From assembly GCA_032622095.1 (NCBI GenBank), contig CP136064.1, forward strand, positions 272,821,614-272,885,613: a stretch of 64,000 nt of DNA. Direction: 5' to 3'. Position 1 is the first letter of the stretch. Each line of letters starts with the position of its first letter. The translations under genes and the position numbers were made by a program. Positions 21,185 through 33,869 of the stretch are shown piece after piece. This DNA is from Siphonodentalium dalli (lineage: Eukaryota > Mollusca > Scaphopoda > Gadilida > Siphonodentaliidae). Under the pieces are notes generated by a model. That model saw only the letters and a list, made by a program, of their open reading frames with translations, had not been told where the DNA came from and ran no database searches.

Positions 21185-22125
21185 CAGTAAGTAGAATATC
21201 GGTGGGAATCGGGTCTATAGTGCAATATTTTGGTGGATCGGACAGAATAACTATGTTGACCTCATATTTCGACACAACACGGAACGACTCAAGTGGCGCA
21301 CCGGGGAATGACTGAAACTTAGGATGTACAGGTGACGTGCCGCGCTCGCATTGAATAGCAACGATATTTTGGTGGCAATAATCCACAAACACATTAGGGA
21401 GTTCGTCAGCTTTGATGTTGGTTGGGAACCCGGATGTATTGCGTTTTCCATATAGTTCGCTTACTGGAGAATAACGAACTTTGATTGATTTGGTTCATGA
21501 AATGTTCTCACTATAGTGATCCTGGCGAGCAAGTTTCGTCATATTGTTCACTTGGTTATTTTCGTTATTAAAGACCTCACGATGGACCGTCAGACCCCTA
21601 TTTCACCACTGCCGTTCTGCTTGGCGACGTTGGGTCCTGGCTTGTTTCACCTCAGCGGAGAACCAAGGAACGGATGGACGGTTGGCGACTTCCATGGTCT
21701 TCGTTGGGGCATGTTTATCCAGAACATTTCGAACTGCAGTCGAAACCGCCTAGGAGATCGCTAGCGAAATGTTCGTGGTCAATAGATTTCAAATTCCTGA
21801 AACACAGTTCGAATTTCAGGCGGGAGTTTGGCGATATTAATGCGCAACCGAATGATATGATGGTCCGATATGCGATGTTTAACGTTGACTTGTAATACAT
21901 CATCGTGCACAATAAACCAGTTGAGAATTCCAACAAGGCGATGTTTCTGTTTTGTGAGCAGTCGGTACAAGGACGCATCTCCTAATATGGTTTTGACATC
22001 AGTGACATCAAACCGACAGCATTTTCTAAGAGTGTATATCAATTGTGTTGTAGTGCGCTCACCATACGTTACCAATCGATGTGCTGTCCGTATGCGCACC
22101 CGTAGGCGTAATGGTTTGGAATAGC
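21185..22125 (-). mobile_element. CR1-like LINE, 5' part: endonuclease C-terminus and linker (dead)
   Basis: On the minus strand, changing frames give the end of an AP-endonuclease domain (LVGILNWFIVHDD, then HRISDHHIIRLRI; the SDH motif is intact), the linker VLDKHAPTKTMEV, PWFSAEVKQAR and QAERQW-stop-NRGLTVHREVF, and DPIPTDILL, which leads into the reverse transcriptase at 19,710. The N-terminal half of the endonuclease is missing, so the copy is 5' truncated near 22,125, the normal outcome for such elements. Confidence 0.88.
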
Positions 22126-24933
22126 GAACCCCCTATTCGGATTGGTAATTTTGTTTTCTACTTGGGCTGTCAGATTGGCAACGTGATTAGTGGTGTTAAT
22201 GTCTTGTCGGGTCGATGTTGTTATGTCAATTTGGGGTTAGTACCAGCTTCGTCACCTTATACGGTGTAATGCTATGGCCACTCTACCTATTGGATGACCG
22301 TGGGCCATGCCAGAATGAGGGTGGGAATATATTTTGCTGACATACTTAGTAAATCATGTTGTCTTATTGTTATACAATCAACATCGTTGTACACGAGTGT
22401 CAACTGACTTTCGTGTGTGCCATATTGAAACAACCGAAACCGTATATCACGTACATGTATAATTCAGTCATGTAACCATCCCATGACGGGAGCTTCGTGA
22501 ATTTCAATGCACTCTCTTGTACGCATATGCGAGTCTCCCATATATAACAACATAGCATGGCCTAACATGCAATATTTACCTTGACACTGTAAGCTATTGC
22601 ATTACCTTACATGTATATATACCAGGCTCCATATGGGAGTTTTGTATTCAGCACAAGATGGTCCCGAACGATGTGCTTAATTATTTTACGTTCTGCATGG
22701 ACTAGAGTCCCCAGTGCCGCCTTTGTATGGAAATTTGTGACTGTGCGGTGGTTACCTTATCACCTACTGATAAGCTGGATTAATGGTGCAACTAAAATAT
22801 TATATGAAATGCCCTTCCATTTAGTTATTACAATGGTATCAATTTACCACCGATGACGTTCCCTTTCTAGTTATCTTGTATGTCCGTTCACTAGATATTA
22901 ACATTTAAATTGGCCGTCTTGGAAAGAGATACTCTTATAATAGTTAAATTAATATGGTTAAGTTATTATGTGCGTTATATATCAATTAAAACCAAATATT
23001 GCAGACTATGCTATCATTCTTTGTTCCAATTCGTGGCGATGCCTTGATTTCGAATTTTATGAATCTGTAGAGGGCTAATGTCTTGCTTATTGTTTCATCA
23101 ATTGATAATATCGATTAATGGTGAAACTACTGTTTGATGTGAACTGTCCTTTTATGTAGTAATTAAATTAATATAAGCTATACCACTGGGGTGTTCCTTT
23201 GTTTTCTTTTTTTCGCTCCGCAAGTGTATTATTTAAAAGTGGTCACATATTGAACGCCTTTTGTATTTTTATACTCTTCTAACATTTCAGGGAATATGGA
23301 TAAATATTCGCATATGACATTTCAAATGTTTGATCTATATTAAATACAATCAAATACGGTGCATTACTTTGTCATTATTGTTTCCATTTCCCGGCGACTG
23401 GGGCTTTTTTCAAATTGTATGACATTGGGGTGTGTTGAATTTTTTCCTATTATTTCAACATTTGTATGGATTATGTAATAAAGTGAACACTTGCAGGTAG
23501 GATATACGCCTCTATTTCCAAAACAGATATAGCACACGATCTATTTTATGTTGACGAGCGGCAGTTAGTCTGAATCGCCAAAATTCTTGTATGCAGACTC
23601 TTGCGTTCTATACCATGACGTGGCGAAAACTCAAATCAACCAGAACGAATACGATCAGTCGAGTATAGTATCAACATGTGCCTCATAACAACAAATATAT
23701 CTTCATGTGTGTTGTGATTTGAATGACATATTAACCAACTGTGTATTTGCTGGTCAACCTTTGAAAATAAACTAACATTTGGTAGGGTACCTTTACAAAT
23801 AGGTTTACCATACAAAATAGCTGCCAGTAATTCCAGCAAGGCCAATAATCATTTCCGTAAATGATATATATTCATTTTCTGAAAAAGTTGGTTTCAACTT
23901 GTTCTACCTATGGTAGGTATAACTAAAGCCCTGTCATTCTTGGCCGACACACTACGGACCAGTGTGACATTGTTTTTGACGTCCGTCCGATGTTATATTG
24001 CAAGGATATATCTAATAACACACAATGATATTTCGAATACATACAAGAATAATTAACCTTATATACCAAAACGGGTTCGCAAACAAAGTACAAATTGTGG
24101 TGATGGCTAATTTGCATATATTTAGTTAAAACTATTATTCTAAATTTTATGCTATTCTATACTGTTTTCCATAGAAACATCTGGGTTAGTCAATATGAAC
24201 AAATAACACCAAATTAGTATGTTCACCATCGGTTTCAGAATAGAATAGGATTAAATTTATTTTTTAAATGTTCTCCTCAAAATATGCCTGCATGGTTTAC
24301 CCGCCGTTTCCATAGAAACGGCACTACTTTCAAGTTGTTCAGCGGAGCGGATCATGAAGCCGACATCTACTTTGATATGATATAATTGTCCGTGTGTCTA
24401 AGAAAAAATTTACTCGAATATTTCTGGCCAAGACAGCTCCTCTAAATATTATTGTCTAAATAATGGTGCGATATTGAACGAATCGATGGCTTGAAGTAGG
24501 TTGGTTATAAATGTGTGGTGGTGCATAACTTAATAGATACGTTCGACGTGCATGAATTCGACGGCACCCTTATCCCTTAAACCAGATTTCTTCCAGTTTG
24601 CATTACTGCAAGATACATGTATTTTAAGTGGGATGTTCTCGAGAGTAATGATATATATGAATGCACCCTTATGTCGACAACTTCCCAATAGCTTTCGGTA
24701 GTCGTAATCAAAATTATATTCCATGTTAAGTTCGCATACAAGACGACATGCTTTCCATGCCGTTCACATGATGTTAAAAATTCAGAATCAGGGGAATACA
24801 TGCAGCAATGATTGTGCACGGAATATTTCGGAATATTTTACATTTACTGTTTGACAAACATGTACAAGTAATACTGTACAATGCAACCTCGTTACCCGGT
24901 GTTCGGTGTTAACATTTCATGCAGCAAACATAC
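22126..24933. other. Intronic sequence with weak diverged tandem duplication
   Basis: About 22,780-23,430 shows two loosely similar stretches, about 310-350 bp apart (gattaatggtg-aac-act, gttcc-ttt, cattctttgttccaatt-c-tggcga). The rest is AT-rich sequence with no exon of matching phase. Open frames at 24,530-24,819 on the minus strand contain Cys but have no domain I recognise. Confidence 0.4.
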
Positions 24934-25053
24934 ATGTTGGTAGATTCGGGTTGTAGAGAAATGGGCATGTTTGGCAACAGACATCGCCGTTGTAATAGCA
25001 ACGATCAGCTGTCTGGGTTGAACACCCGGATGCTTTGTCTCCGTACTCACAAC
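24934..25053 (-). CDS. Serine protease homologue gene, exon 2: first YGDK Cys-rich module
   Basis: A 120-bp exon inferred from splice sites and phase. The acceptor is gcttcccacag and the donor CCAACAT|GTATGT. It encodes residues about 27-65, starting CEYGDKASGC, then DRCYY, DVCCQTC and PFLYNPNLPT. Its Cys order (C-x8-C-x7-C-x6-CC-x2-C) repeats in the start of exon 5 ([10 protein letters not shown] ... ECCVTC). From memory, similar modules occur as C-terminal repeats in molluscan ADAMTS-like secreted metalloproteases. That link is not proven here. Phase 1 at both ends makes it a shuffling-competent module. The split codon with exon 1 is Gly, giving LFEGCEYGDK directly after the signal peptide. 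Confidence 0.8.
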
Positions 25054-25498
25054 CTGTGGGAAGCAGATTCTAGTCTTACATTATGTGACTCAATCTTATC
25101 CTAATAAATTGGTATAATCCGCTGTGTTATCTTTATATTGGTAGTGATATGCCTTAGTGGTGTAACGTGCGATATCATTCCGAATGATCCTATCTCGATT
25201 CGTGTGATGAGAGCTAACGCGATGTGCTCACTGCCATATGTTGATATATCATGTCGATTACATAAAAGGTACACTTCCTTAATTTGTGTGAATGGTAACT
25301 ATAGCACCCAACACTACTCTTGTGTCCAACTAAAGCTAAAGGATAACACAAATTTTCAGTGTGACTATGTAAGCTTAGCCATGGAATGGAGTGTACAGTT
25401 ATTTTAACTAGTCAACATTTTCTCTTATCACTAAAAGCGGTAGGAAAATAATTGGGCGTGCTTTTAAAAACCCAGCTCAATTGCGTCTAAGTTAGTAA

Positions 25499-25638
25499 TA
25501 TATAAGGATTAACTGTCATATGGACTGTGTTTATGGAGAAGTAACCGTGAGGTAAGTGGTCATAACTTGTGTATTTTACATGCATCACGGTTACATCTCC
25601 ATAAAAACAGTCAACAAGACAGTTAATCCTTATATTTA
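25499..25638. repeat. Short hairpin repeat, about 140 bp
   Basis: ataaggattaactgtc and tttatggagaagtaaccgtga on the left are mirrored by tcacggttacatctccataaa and gacagttaatccttat on the right, around about 35 bp. It would fold into a long hairpin. Probably a small MITE in intron 1. Confidence 0.7.
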
Positions 25639-25639
25639 T

Positions 25640-26930
25640 ATACATTTAGCGAAAACGCCACTTTTGTAAATGTTCTTAAATCGAAAAGCGTATCCTGACA
25701 AAACCAGCGCAAAAATACCCCATAGCCCCCTTGGCAAAAGTTTACAGGAACAATTTCTTTATATTGAAACCTGATGATTTAATTTAAGTCAATCCTGCGC
25801 GAGTCCAAATGCGCCCAAAACATTACGCGTTTTTCTTTCCGGTATCGGTGACGTATCGATGTAATTATGGGCTTGCAGTTATGAGCTGTTGCGCGTTCAC
25901 CAAGAAATAACTGCAATTAGTCACGTGGGCGCCGACCAATCGAAATGTTGGATTTAGTGATAATTACACTTAGTATGTAAATATATATCGATCACGTTAG
26001 CCTTTCACACTTGATATCGTTTTCTGATCAGCATTAAATAGCGTCTCTTTATTATCTTTTCATGAGATAAATTCAACATTAACAAGTTATTAACATTAAC
26101 TTGTACGATAATCCACTGTTCCCGTTTCACTTGTACAATACATTATACTTTAATAATCTGTTTGTGGCACAATAATTGTATTACTACATAAAATGCAGAT
26201 ATTGTCCGTGCGTGCACAAATGTATTTTACCGTCTGTGCTATTCGGTGTCTGTCGGACGTTAGAATGTGAGCGTAGAGGGCTTAACGCGATGTTGCGGCC
26301 ACCTGATGATTCGGGAAAAACGTGTGCAATTGAAGAAAAATTATAGTTATATAGAGATTAATCACTTGATTGATTTGATGAGGTTACATAATTCATTATA
26401 GGCAGGGACGTTATACAAACCCGAGAGCACATTCCCGTCGAGTGTTTTACAAAATAGTCCCTGCTTCTCTTTAATTATTCGCGTCACAAGTTCAACCTAG
26501 TTATTATTCTGTTTATTATATTCCAGTTTAAACATCTGATTTATTTGAATTCCGAATAATGCCACCATTATACACATGACGCATACACTTCGATAGCGCA
26601 TGTGGATACATAACGGACTAGTTAAAGTGGCATAATTAATTGGTGAAATTATCGATTATAATCACTCGATAAATCAAGGTAAATCACACATAGGAATGTA
26701 ATAACAAATAATTATCACAGGGGCGACTCCATGCGGTTGAACGTATGGGAGAGTATGAGATTGAAATTTAACTACATGTATGAATATATTAACAAGATGT
26801 ACTCTTTATTCTTCCATGTGAGCGAAAGTTTAAAATGCCATGACTTTGTGGCTTTTATGTGGCGTACGTTCAGTAAGAAGAGCGTTTAACGTATGTATCG
26901 GCCTATTTTATCCAGCCCGTTCGCATACTA
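25640..26930. other. Intronic sequence without recognised features
   Basis: AT-rich part of intron 1. No exon, repeat or RNA gene could be supported. Confidence 0.4.
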
Positions 26931-26934
26931 ATAA

Positions 26935-27000
26935 AGCTGACACCGTCGTGGTGTTTCATGACAGCTGAAACGACGCTAAACCCAAAATAAACCAAACCAA
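26935..27000 (+). repeat. SINE-like 3' tail
   Basis: gctgaaacgacgctaaaccc followed by an A-rich aataaaccaaacc run. This resembles 3' tails of SINEs common in molluscan genomes. A second copy (gctgaaacgacggtaaatcc) lies at 27,481-27,515. No clear tRNA-like head is attached to either. Confidence 0.5.
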
Positions 27001-27099
27001 ATTATTGCATTCTTGTATCACGTTAAAGTGATGTGGAACAATCCGGTGTGGTGATCAAATAGAAATGGACAATTTTGGAGTAATTTTTACAAATAGTAT

Positions 27100-27330
27100 A
27101 TCCAAATTGACAACACATATAAATTAAATGCAGTGACTTTCGATGGCGAAATCATTTTCGTTAGTTTATCGCCGATAGATGCGTCCCGAATCGAGTAGTA
27201 AATATTTACAATTGAACGTAGTTCTGGCGATGTTTTCTATGGATCGCTACGGTCGATTTGCTTCAATTTTTTGATACAAGTATAATGTTACATTCCTCCA
27301 GTTGTCATAGCGCCTGAAAACTAACTTATC
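27100..27330 (-). repeat. Dispersed repeat copy, inverted relative to 4.8 and 7.8 kb
   Basis: The reverse complement matches both 7790-7935 and 4840-4925, joined at the shared gtaaatatttac core. This is the fullest of the three copies seen here. Confidence 0.65.
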
Positions 27331-27480
27331 AGTTTCACCCGAACAAGTCCACAATATGTCTATAAGGGTGTCAGTTGGTTACCGTGGATCAGTGGTTTCT
27401 ACGAGCAGTGATGCCATTTCCCATTATGTTAATCATACCGCGCATTTCTGCTGCCAACAAAACGTTATAGACATATAACT

Positions 27481-27515
27481 GCTGAAACGACGGTAAATCC
27501 CAAACGAACCCAAAC
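27481..27515 (+). repeat. SINE-like 3' tail, second copy
   Basis: gctgaaacgacggtaaatcc followed by caaacgaacccaaac. It matches the tail at 26,964 with a few changes. Confidence 0.45.
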
Positions 27516-27606
27516 TTGTAACAGGTAATTTGTCATATATATAATTGTTATCCAACTATTGGTAGTAATGCACCAAACGAAATATACATGATATGTGTGT
27601 TTGTAC

Positions 27607-27682
27607 CTTCAAATAATGCTTGTATCGTCCCGGGAACGAAAACTCCTGCTAGAATCAACCAGAGATGAACTGATCCGAACAT
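27607..27682 (-). CDS. Serine protease homologue gene, exon 1: start codon and signal peptide
   Basis: 76 bp, 25 codons plus one base. The ATG at 27,682-27,680 is followed by FGSVHLWLILAGVFV, a hydrophobic core, and GTIQA as a plausible signal peptidase site before LFEG. The donor is TTTGAAG|GTACAA. Its single leftover G completes a Gly codon with exon 2. The signal peptide indicates secretion, in keeping with Cys-rich modules, a mucin-like stretch and a disulfide-bonded protease fold downstream. This start was chosen because it is the only ATG giving a signal peptide with a matching splice phase; the next in-frame upstream context is non-coding. The total joined reading frame is 4,173 bases including the stop. 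Confidence 0.8.
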
Positions 27683-28340
27683 ATTTCATTCAGAAAATGA
27701 AGATTATGAAACTTATATAATTTAGATATGGGCGTGTACTTCACAGATACACAGTTTATCTAACAATAATATGCTACTCAATTACATACTGTTCTGCAGC
27801 AGTATCTCTCGACACGTTCACATCCTGGTCGTCGAGTTATAAAATATAATACAACCATTAATAGCCGGCCGTTTGATAGTTTCCAGTGATGGGAATGTTG
27901 GGTTATTGTTACACAATGGATTTAATATATCAATTAACTGGGTTTTGTGACGGACCAGATTGTAGCACGATTCTGCAAGAGCTGCGTGACTTTTATCGAA
28001 ATTTGACCGGATCTGTAATTTTGAAAGAAATCCTTATACACAATGAGTGTTAATACAATCACGTTTGTCGTTTGTATTCTCTTTGTGTATAAGCGATAGT
28101 TTGTAGTAGCACGACAATCGTCTTTGTCTCGGATTTTTCGCACGTCACCTATAGATATGGTATATCCAATACGGCATACAGAGTTTTATTTTATCCACAA
28201 TTTGATTCACATTTTGAGTTACAGACCTACCGTTACGAAATCATTTGGGCTACGGATAGAACAGTACACTTCAACTGTCGGTATTGGTGAATCAACTATA
28301 CTGTCCGGATTGGAACTCCGATTACCCCATGGATCGTAGC
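27683..28340 (-). promoter_or_regulatory. Probable promoter region of the serine protease homologue gene
   Basis: Sequence immediately upstream of the proposed start codon. AT-rich TATA-like stretches occur near 27,716 and 27,838-27,850, but none stands out and no initiator or transcription start can be fixed from sequence alone. Confidence 0.25.
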
Positions 28341-28720
28341 GAAACCGAGCACACAGCGACCTGTGAATGCACATGCACCGCATATCGTTTCAAGTATGTC
28401 TCATGCGTGGTGTTGTTGTTGTTGTTGACCGCACACATAGAAACGATACTTGTCGAGCATGGAGAGAACGGTGCGCTGTCGTATATGGATGTGTACTATT
28501 TGTTCGTATGTATACGATGTGCGTGTGTGGCGTATATGTGTGGTTGTATACATTGGATAGCTCGAATATGTTAACAGTGTGCCTGTTTGTTAGAGTAAGA
28601 GTGACGCTGTCTGTCCGTGTACAGTATATGTATACTTGCGTGTCTGTCTGTGAGGTGATGTACGCGAGCGGGTGCCTTCTGAAATTGCTTTGAATATGCA
28701 TGTGTGTGTGTCCTTGTGTA
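28340..28720 (+). repeat. GT-rich low-complexity stretch
   Basis: Biased toward G and T on the plus strand, with gtgtgt runs (for example 28,695-28,712). The overlapping open frames on both strands are rich in V, C and T and are explained by this bias. Confidence 0.6.
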
Positions 28721-30535
28721 GTCTGGCGGATTGTGATTGTGTGAAGATTTGACTTATTTTCTTTGGTTCCTAATTTCAGTGTTCTATTTACTTATTTCAA
28801 ACCCATGTACATGTATATAAGTTAACGAACACCTGTTTGTAAATGGTAAATTATTGCATGTGTAATGAATACTCTTCATATAAATAATACAGGTATATAA
28901 CGTAGTCGTATAAGAGCGACGTAGTTTATCCCAAAGGCTTAACCAGATGCGTGAATTTAAATCACAATTGTGTACAAACGCAAACATGTTTGATAGCGAG
29001 ATCTTTGACTGGCATAGATCATTACACCATAATGCATTACATTTCAAATTAAATAACCTATGCACTGATATTGCGAAGTACTTTGACGAAATTAAAACAT
29101 AATTGTAAAGTACAAGTATTTTGGCAGTAATGCTATTTAGTTTGCGAATTGGAATAATTCGCAGAGCAGAATCGTGGGAATTATATTTTTGCCGGAAGGG
29201 ATGCTCGAAACGGTTGTGTTAACTTTCTTTCCAATAAATTTATCGGCGAAGGCAGTCGCTTATTTTGAAAACCATCCCTCCCCGTTGTTGTAATTCACTC
29301 TAACTATGTGGGATAACTATATATATATTTCGTGAACGTTCTGCGCAAACTTCATGTATATTGTATACTAGCTTCACTCGGAGTCACGATGTTCTGAACG
29401 ATAATTCCAGTATTTAGTAATCGAGATTAATATACCATTGCATCAACAACACACATGCAAGGCAGAATCACTGTTATACAGAAACAGGACTTCACTATGT
29501 AAACAAAACTACTTATAAATCGGAGGAAAGATGGTTTATCAACGCTGATAAATAATACCGAGGCAAGTGTGCCGAATGTCAACAAAAATGTGATTGTGTG
29601 GTAGAAATAATTATGTAAAAAACCACAAGACATTCAACCAACTGTTGATTGAAAGGCAATTAATAGGTAATCGTCGTATTGAAAGTGGCTCAATTCCGTT
29701 TTCCGCGGGCTGTGAGTATGTTGATAAATATGTTATAACCAGCTTAGGTATCTGTACACGAAATAGAGAACGCGGCGCTAAGTGCATCGGTCTGCTATTT
29801 TTGAACAGTTACTTAAGCGGGTTATAACATATACATGTCCATTGCCAGTGAGCAGTACGTCTGCGATAGGTGCCACATTCAACACTGACGATTGTTATGG
29901 GCGAAAGCTTGAGTGACGAGGATTAGCGAGCGCCATTAATCATGTTCTCGGTCATCGAGTGTTTGAGCAAGTCAAGACGAGATCATTATCCACATATAGT
30001 TAATACTCTTGTGAAATAAATCAAAATATTGTTCGCGAAAAACACTCACTGTGAATCCTGGCGATCGACCGTGAACTTATAGTGAGGTTGTCATGGTGTT
30101 GATTGTTTGGTTATCGCACACTCGTTACATATTGTAATGTCAAAGGCTGGATGTTCTGGTTATGGCTCCCTCTGACTATTGAACCATTGGGCTCTGGAAA
30201 CCTTGTGTTGTGTTTTGTAATATATACTGCACAAGATAGGAATGCATTGAACATATTGAACCTCGGAATATCGAACCATCGGACACTAATGTACTACCCA
30301 TGATAGGAACTCCGTAATGGTATTATTGGTATGTTGACCTATATATGGCTGGTCTAATATACATGTATGGATTGACCTATATATGAATCGATCTATAAAT
30401 GGATTGTCGACACGCGATCGCTAATACTGCACAATGTCAATCCGTGTTAATGTGCCATACATTTTGTATATGAATTATATTATTGTCGGCATCAACTGCA
30501 ACTGTCCGTTGTGCTTAGTGTGTGTAAACAGTTAT
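28721..30535. other. Intergenic sequence without recognised features
   Basis: AT-rich, with short open frames only. None has a motif, a signal peptide or credible splice partners that I could identify. Confidence 0.4.
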
Positions 30536-30537
30536 TA

Positions 30538-30556
30538 TTATATATATATATATATC
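30538..30556. repeat. TA microsatellite
   Basis: A run of TA dinucleotides directly upstream of the diverged 1.65-kb repeat copy. Confidence 0.8.
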
Positions 30557-30574
30557 TGTATTGTCTCCAGTATT

Positions 30575-31030
30575 GAAGATTTAACAAAAGACATGTGGAT
30601 ATGAGACATTGGCATTATTCGCCATGTTATTGTCAAGTTGCCGGTATTACGACAACTTACCGGGAGTACACTATTGGTTGGATGGCATCATCAAACCACC
30701 TTTGGCTGACTCACTGATACTTCATGGGAAATGTGCGATGACAGGAGAACATTGTCGTCAAGTCGTTGTGCACAGTTATTGTGGGATCTGCCGTTGTTTT
30801 GGAGGTTCCAATCCCAACTAGCTGTTATTGATACCGGTATAGACAATACCAGTCAAATGAAGTGGTATATTAAGCGCGCTATTTTCGCGCCCAATATAGC
30901 AATAATATTGCAAATTTAAACGCTTATAAGCATGTCGCTTGTGATATTATTGCAGCATTTTGCGCTTAATATCTCAGTATATTGCGCTTACTATTGCGAT
31001 ATCTTGCGCTAAACATTATGCCATTTAAGT
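30575..31030 (+). repeat. Diverged partial copy of the 1.65-kb repeat
   Basis: It shares long blocks with 34,745-35,130, such as catgttattgtcaagttgcc, taccgg-agtacactattgg, aactagctgttattgatacc and aacgcttataagcatgtcgc, at clearly lower identity than the tandem copies. The end is rich in short gcgctta / ttgcg motifs. Confidence 0.8.
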
Positions 31031-31144
31031 CATATATTGCTTCTTCTATATTGTTTATTGTATAAATAGAGACATATATGTATATACTTATAGTTGTATA
31101 TGATATATGTACACTATAACTATGTAGGAGTTATCACTATAGCT

Positions 31145-31860
31145 ACCGGCATGGTAAGTCTATCTAGCCAGTAACATTAGTCACTTTAGCTAACCAGGGT
31201 GGTAAGTCTATTCAGCCGGTTGCATTAGTCACTTTAGCTAGTCATGGTGGTTTCTCGGTCTACCTAGGATGTAGTATTGATTAATGTAGCTATTTATGAT
31301 GGCTATTATGTCTAACCAGTAAATAAGAGTAGTCACTATCAGGATGATAAGTCTATCTAGCCAATTACATCAGTTACTATAGCTAGTCAATGTGGGTATT
31401 CAGTCTATATATGCAGTAATATTGATAACTGTAGCTAGCTATGGTGGCTAGTCTATTTAGCCAGCAAATAAGAGTCACTATATCTAACCAGTGTGCTGTG
31501 TATATCTATCCATTCATATTAGCCACTACAGCTAGTCATGGTGGTTATTCAGTCTATATGTGAAGTAATATTGGTCAATATGATTATTATGTTGGCTAGT
31601 CTATATATAGCCCACAGGTAATAATAGTCAGTATATCTAACAAGGGTGGTATGTCTATCTAGCTAGTTGCCATAGCTAATCATGGCGGTTTACTCCATCT
31701 TTATGCAGTAATATTGATCAATATGGCTATCTATGGTGGATAGTCTATATTGCAAGTTAGTAAGAATAGTCACAATATCAAACCAGGGTGGTTATTCAGT
31801 CTACCTACTAGTAAGTAGCAATATTGATCAATATAGATAATTAATAAGGGTGTATAACTC
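31145..31860. repeat. Degenerate minisatellite, unit about 50 bp
   Basis: About 14 diverged units, each beginning gtctatctagccagta or similar and containing agtcac-at-tagcta and a ggtgg-t block. Unit length varies from about 41 to 60 bp. Non-coding. Confidence 0.75.
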
Positions 31861-33869
31861 CTATTCAGTAGGGTAAGGTTTATGGCAAATGCACTAATAA
31901 TGTTGATTGATTTATATTGAACCGTCATTGATTTCCAGCATTAAAATAACATACAATGATACAACTTAAATTAATGGTGTAACACAGATGTTTCTTTATA
32001 TTTCCTGTTCATTGTGTTCAGGCCAAGTTAGTTTTGTGTTGTCACCAGCTGTTTCGTCATTGTCATACGACATATATTGGTCGAACAGATACAGAAAACC
32101 TTTGCACAAGCACAATTATTTTCCCATATCAGGTTAACCGCCAGTTCAGGGGTGTAAGCTTGTAACAATAATTGCGCTTCAGAGCAATTGATATGAATCA
32201 GCTGGATTGAGCTGAAGCACAATTGCATTGCGCTGAAGTGCAATTATTAATAAATGTGTTGTGCATTTGGCCTCCCATAGGCTTCCTCTTTCAAATGTTA
32301 TACATGTATAATTTGGAATAAGTTTATACTTATGTATATTGTGATCTGATTATTCGAAAATTACGTGGGCCTTTATTGCCCTTTACGTGACTCATGGGGA
32401 GAACAACCCCTGCACACTTGAAAAGAGATGTGGTTATTAAATAATGGTAAATACGGTTGTTCTTCCTTTCTACCGATAGTGAGTACCAGGTAAACAAGTT
32501 AAACAGCATGATGGGATGGATGTTCATGAATGTCAGGAATATAATCCTGATATGATCACTAATTGTTACAGTGCTCGTTGTATTGTTGTTTCCAGAATTC
32601 CTGATATAAATATAAGTGAACATTTGTGTTTCTTAAATTTGTCAGTTGACAGGACAGGGATGGGTAGGTTCACAAATATAATTTACTCACAATCAAATGG
32701 TGATTCTAGTCAGGTCACTGCTGCTCCGATCCCAAACAGTTTACTCCATAGATAGCACCAGCACCTTCTAAATATATCAGGAAATATATCCGGGTTGGTT
32801 CAGATACAATGCTGTGGGATAAATATTGATACTGACAATTAAATCACTAATTGAAAATGAAAATTAACCCCAACAAATAATTAATATACGTATGTAGATT
32901 CCAGTTTGAAGATCACATGTAATAAATAGCTATTCCTAACATAAACTGCCTTGTCTTGCAATCAGTGTGAGTGTGCTCAAATCATCTACTAGAATGAGTC
33001 CAAATGTTAATTTTGTTTAATTTGTTTAAACATACTGTAATATTTAGAGGGATATATGTGAGCTGAGTCATATCAGACTCAGCCACAAGTTGGAACTACT
33101 GGCAGTTCAATGACTAACTAAATATTCATCTGAAATATCTTATATATTCCATTAAGAAATTCAAACCTCAGAAATTTTGAATTTGAGTCTGAAAATAATA
33201 CAAATTCACTATTCTGATTTTCTGTCATCTCCGCCTTCTGCCCAGTTGCTACAGAGTACAGTATAACTGACGTTTGTGTAGACATGTAAACTTGAGAACA
33301 TAGCAGGCTTTGCTCTTTTACGTGTAGATATGTAACCTGTACTGAGTGTCCACTGGTCAACTGCAATCTGGAGAATAATAGCTCATTAGCTGTAAATATA
33401 AAAAAAATTAATACCAGGTGTGGGATAATTCATTGATTCACTTTAGTTTAGTTTAGACTGTTTACAGACTATAGTTTAGTAAAGAGATTGTTTGTGTCGT
33501 GAGGGATAATGATTCCATGAAAAAGTAATCTATTTAATTCAAAAGTCAAAATTATTTGAAACAGACATCGCTTATTCGAGCGCTTCCAAATTGATTCAAT
33601 TGAATGCATCACTGCATGATCAGGATATCCGATGACAGATGCTGTCAGTGTCAGACATGAATTGCAACAACATCTAGTATAAAGGCTATATAATGCAATT
33701 ATTCTCCTCGCTTTAGCATTTAAATTCTTATCACGTAAATGTTGTTATAAAACTCATTAATTCTAATAATTCTAATAAACAAACACGCACCTTTTCCGCT
33801 TTCAAAACTTCAAGGACAGGCATAGCGCACGTGACCGGAAGCACAATGTAACGGTTACAGTCCCGTAAC
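31861..33869. other. Intergenic sequence without recognised features
   Basis: AT-rich. Open frames at 32,330-32,755 and 33,118-33,366 are short, lack recognisable motifs and have no supporting splice structure. Confidence 0.4.

Noticed and set aside
24530-24819. Minus-strand frames as a further exon of the protease homologue gene
   Set aside because: No acceptor and donor pair with phase 1 on both sides could be found, and exons 2 and 3 already join in phase without them.
25138-25407. Plus-strand 89-codon Cys-containing frame
   Set aside because: It lies in intron 1 on the opposite strand, without motif or splice structure; probably chance.
28124-28701. Overlapping Cys/Val-rich open frames on both strands
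   Set aside because: Explained by GT-rich composition. There is no signal peptide, splice evidence or domain.
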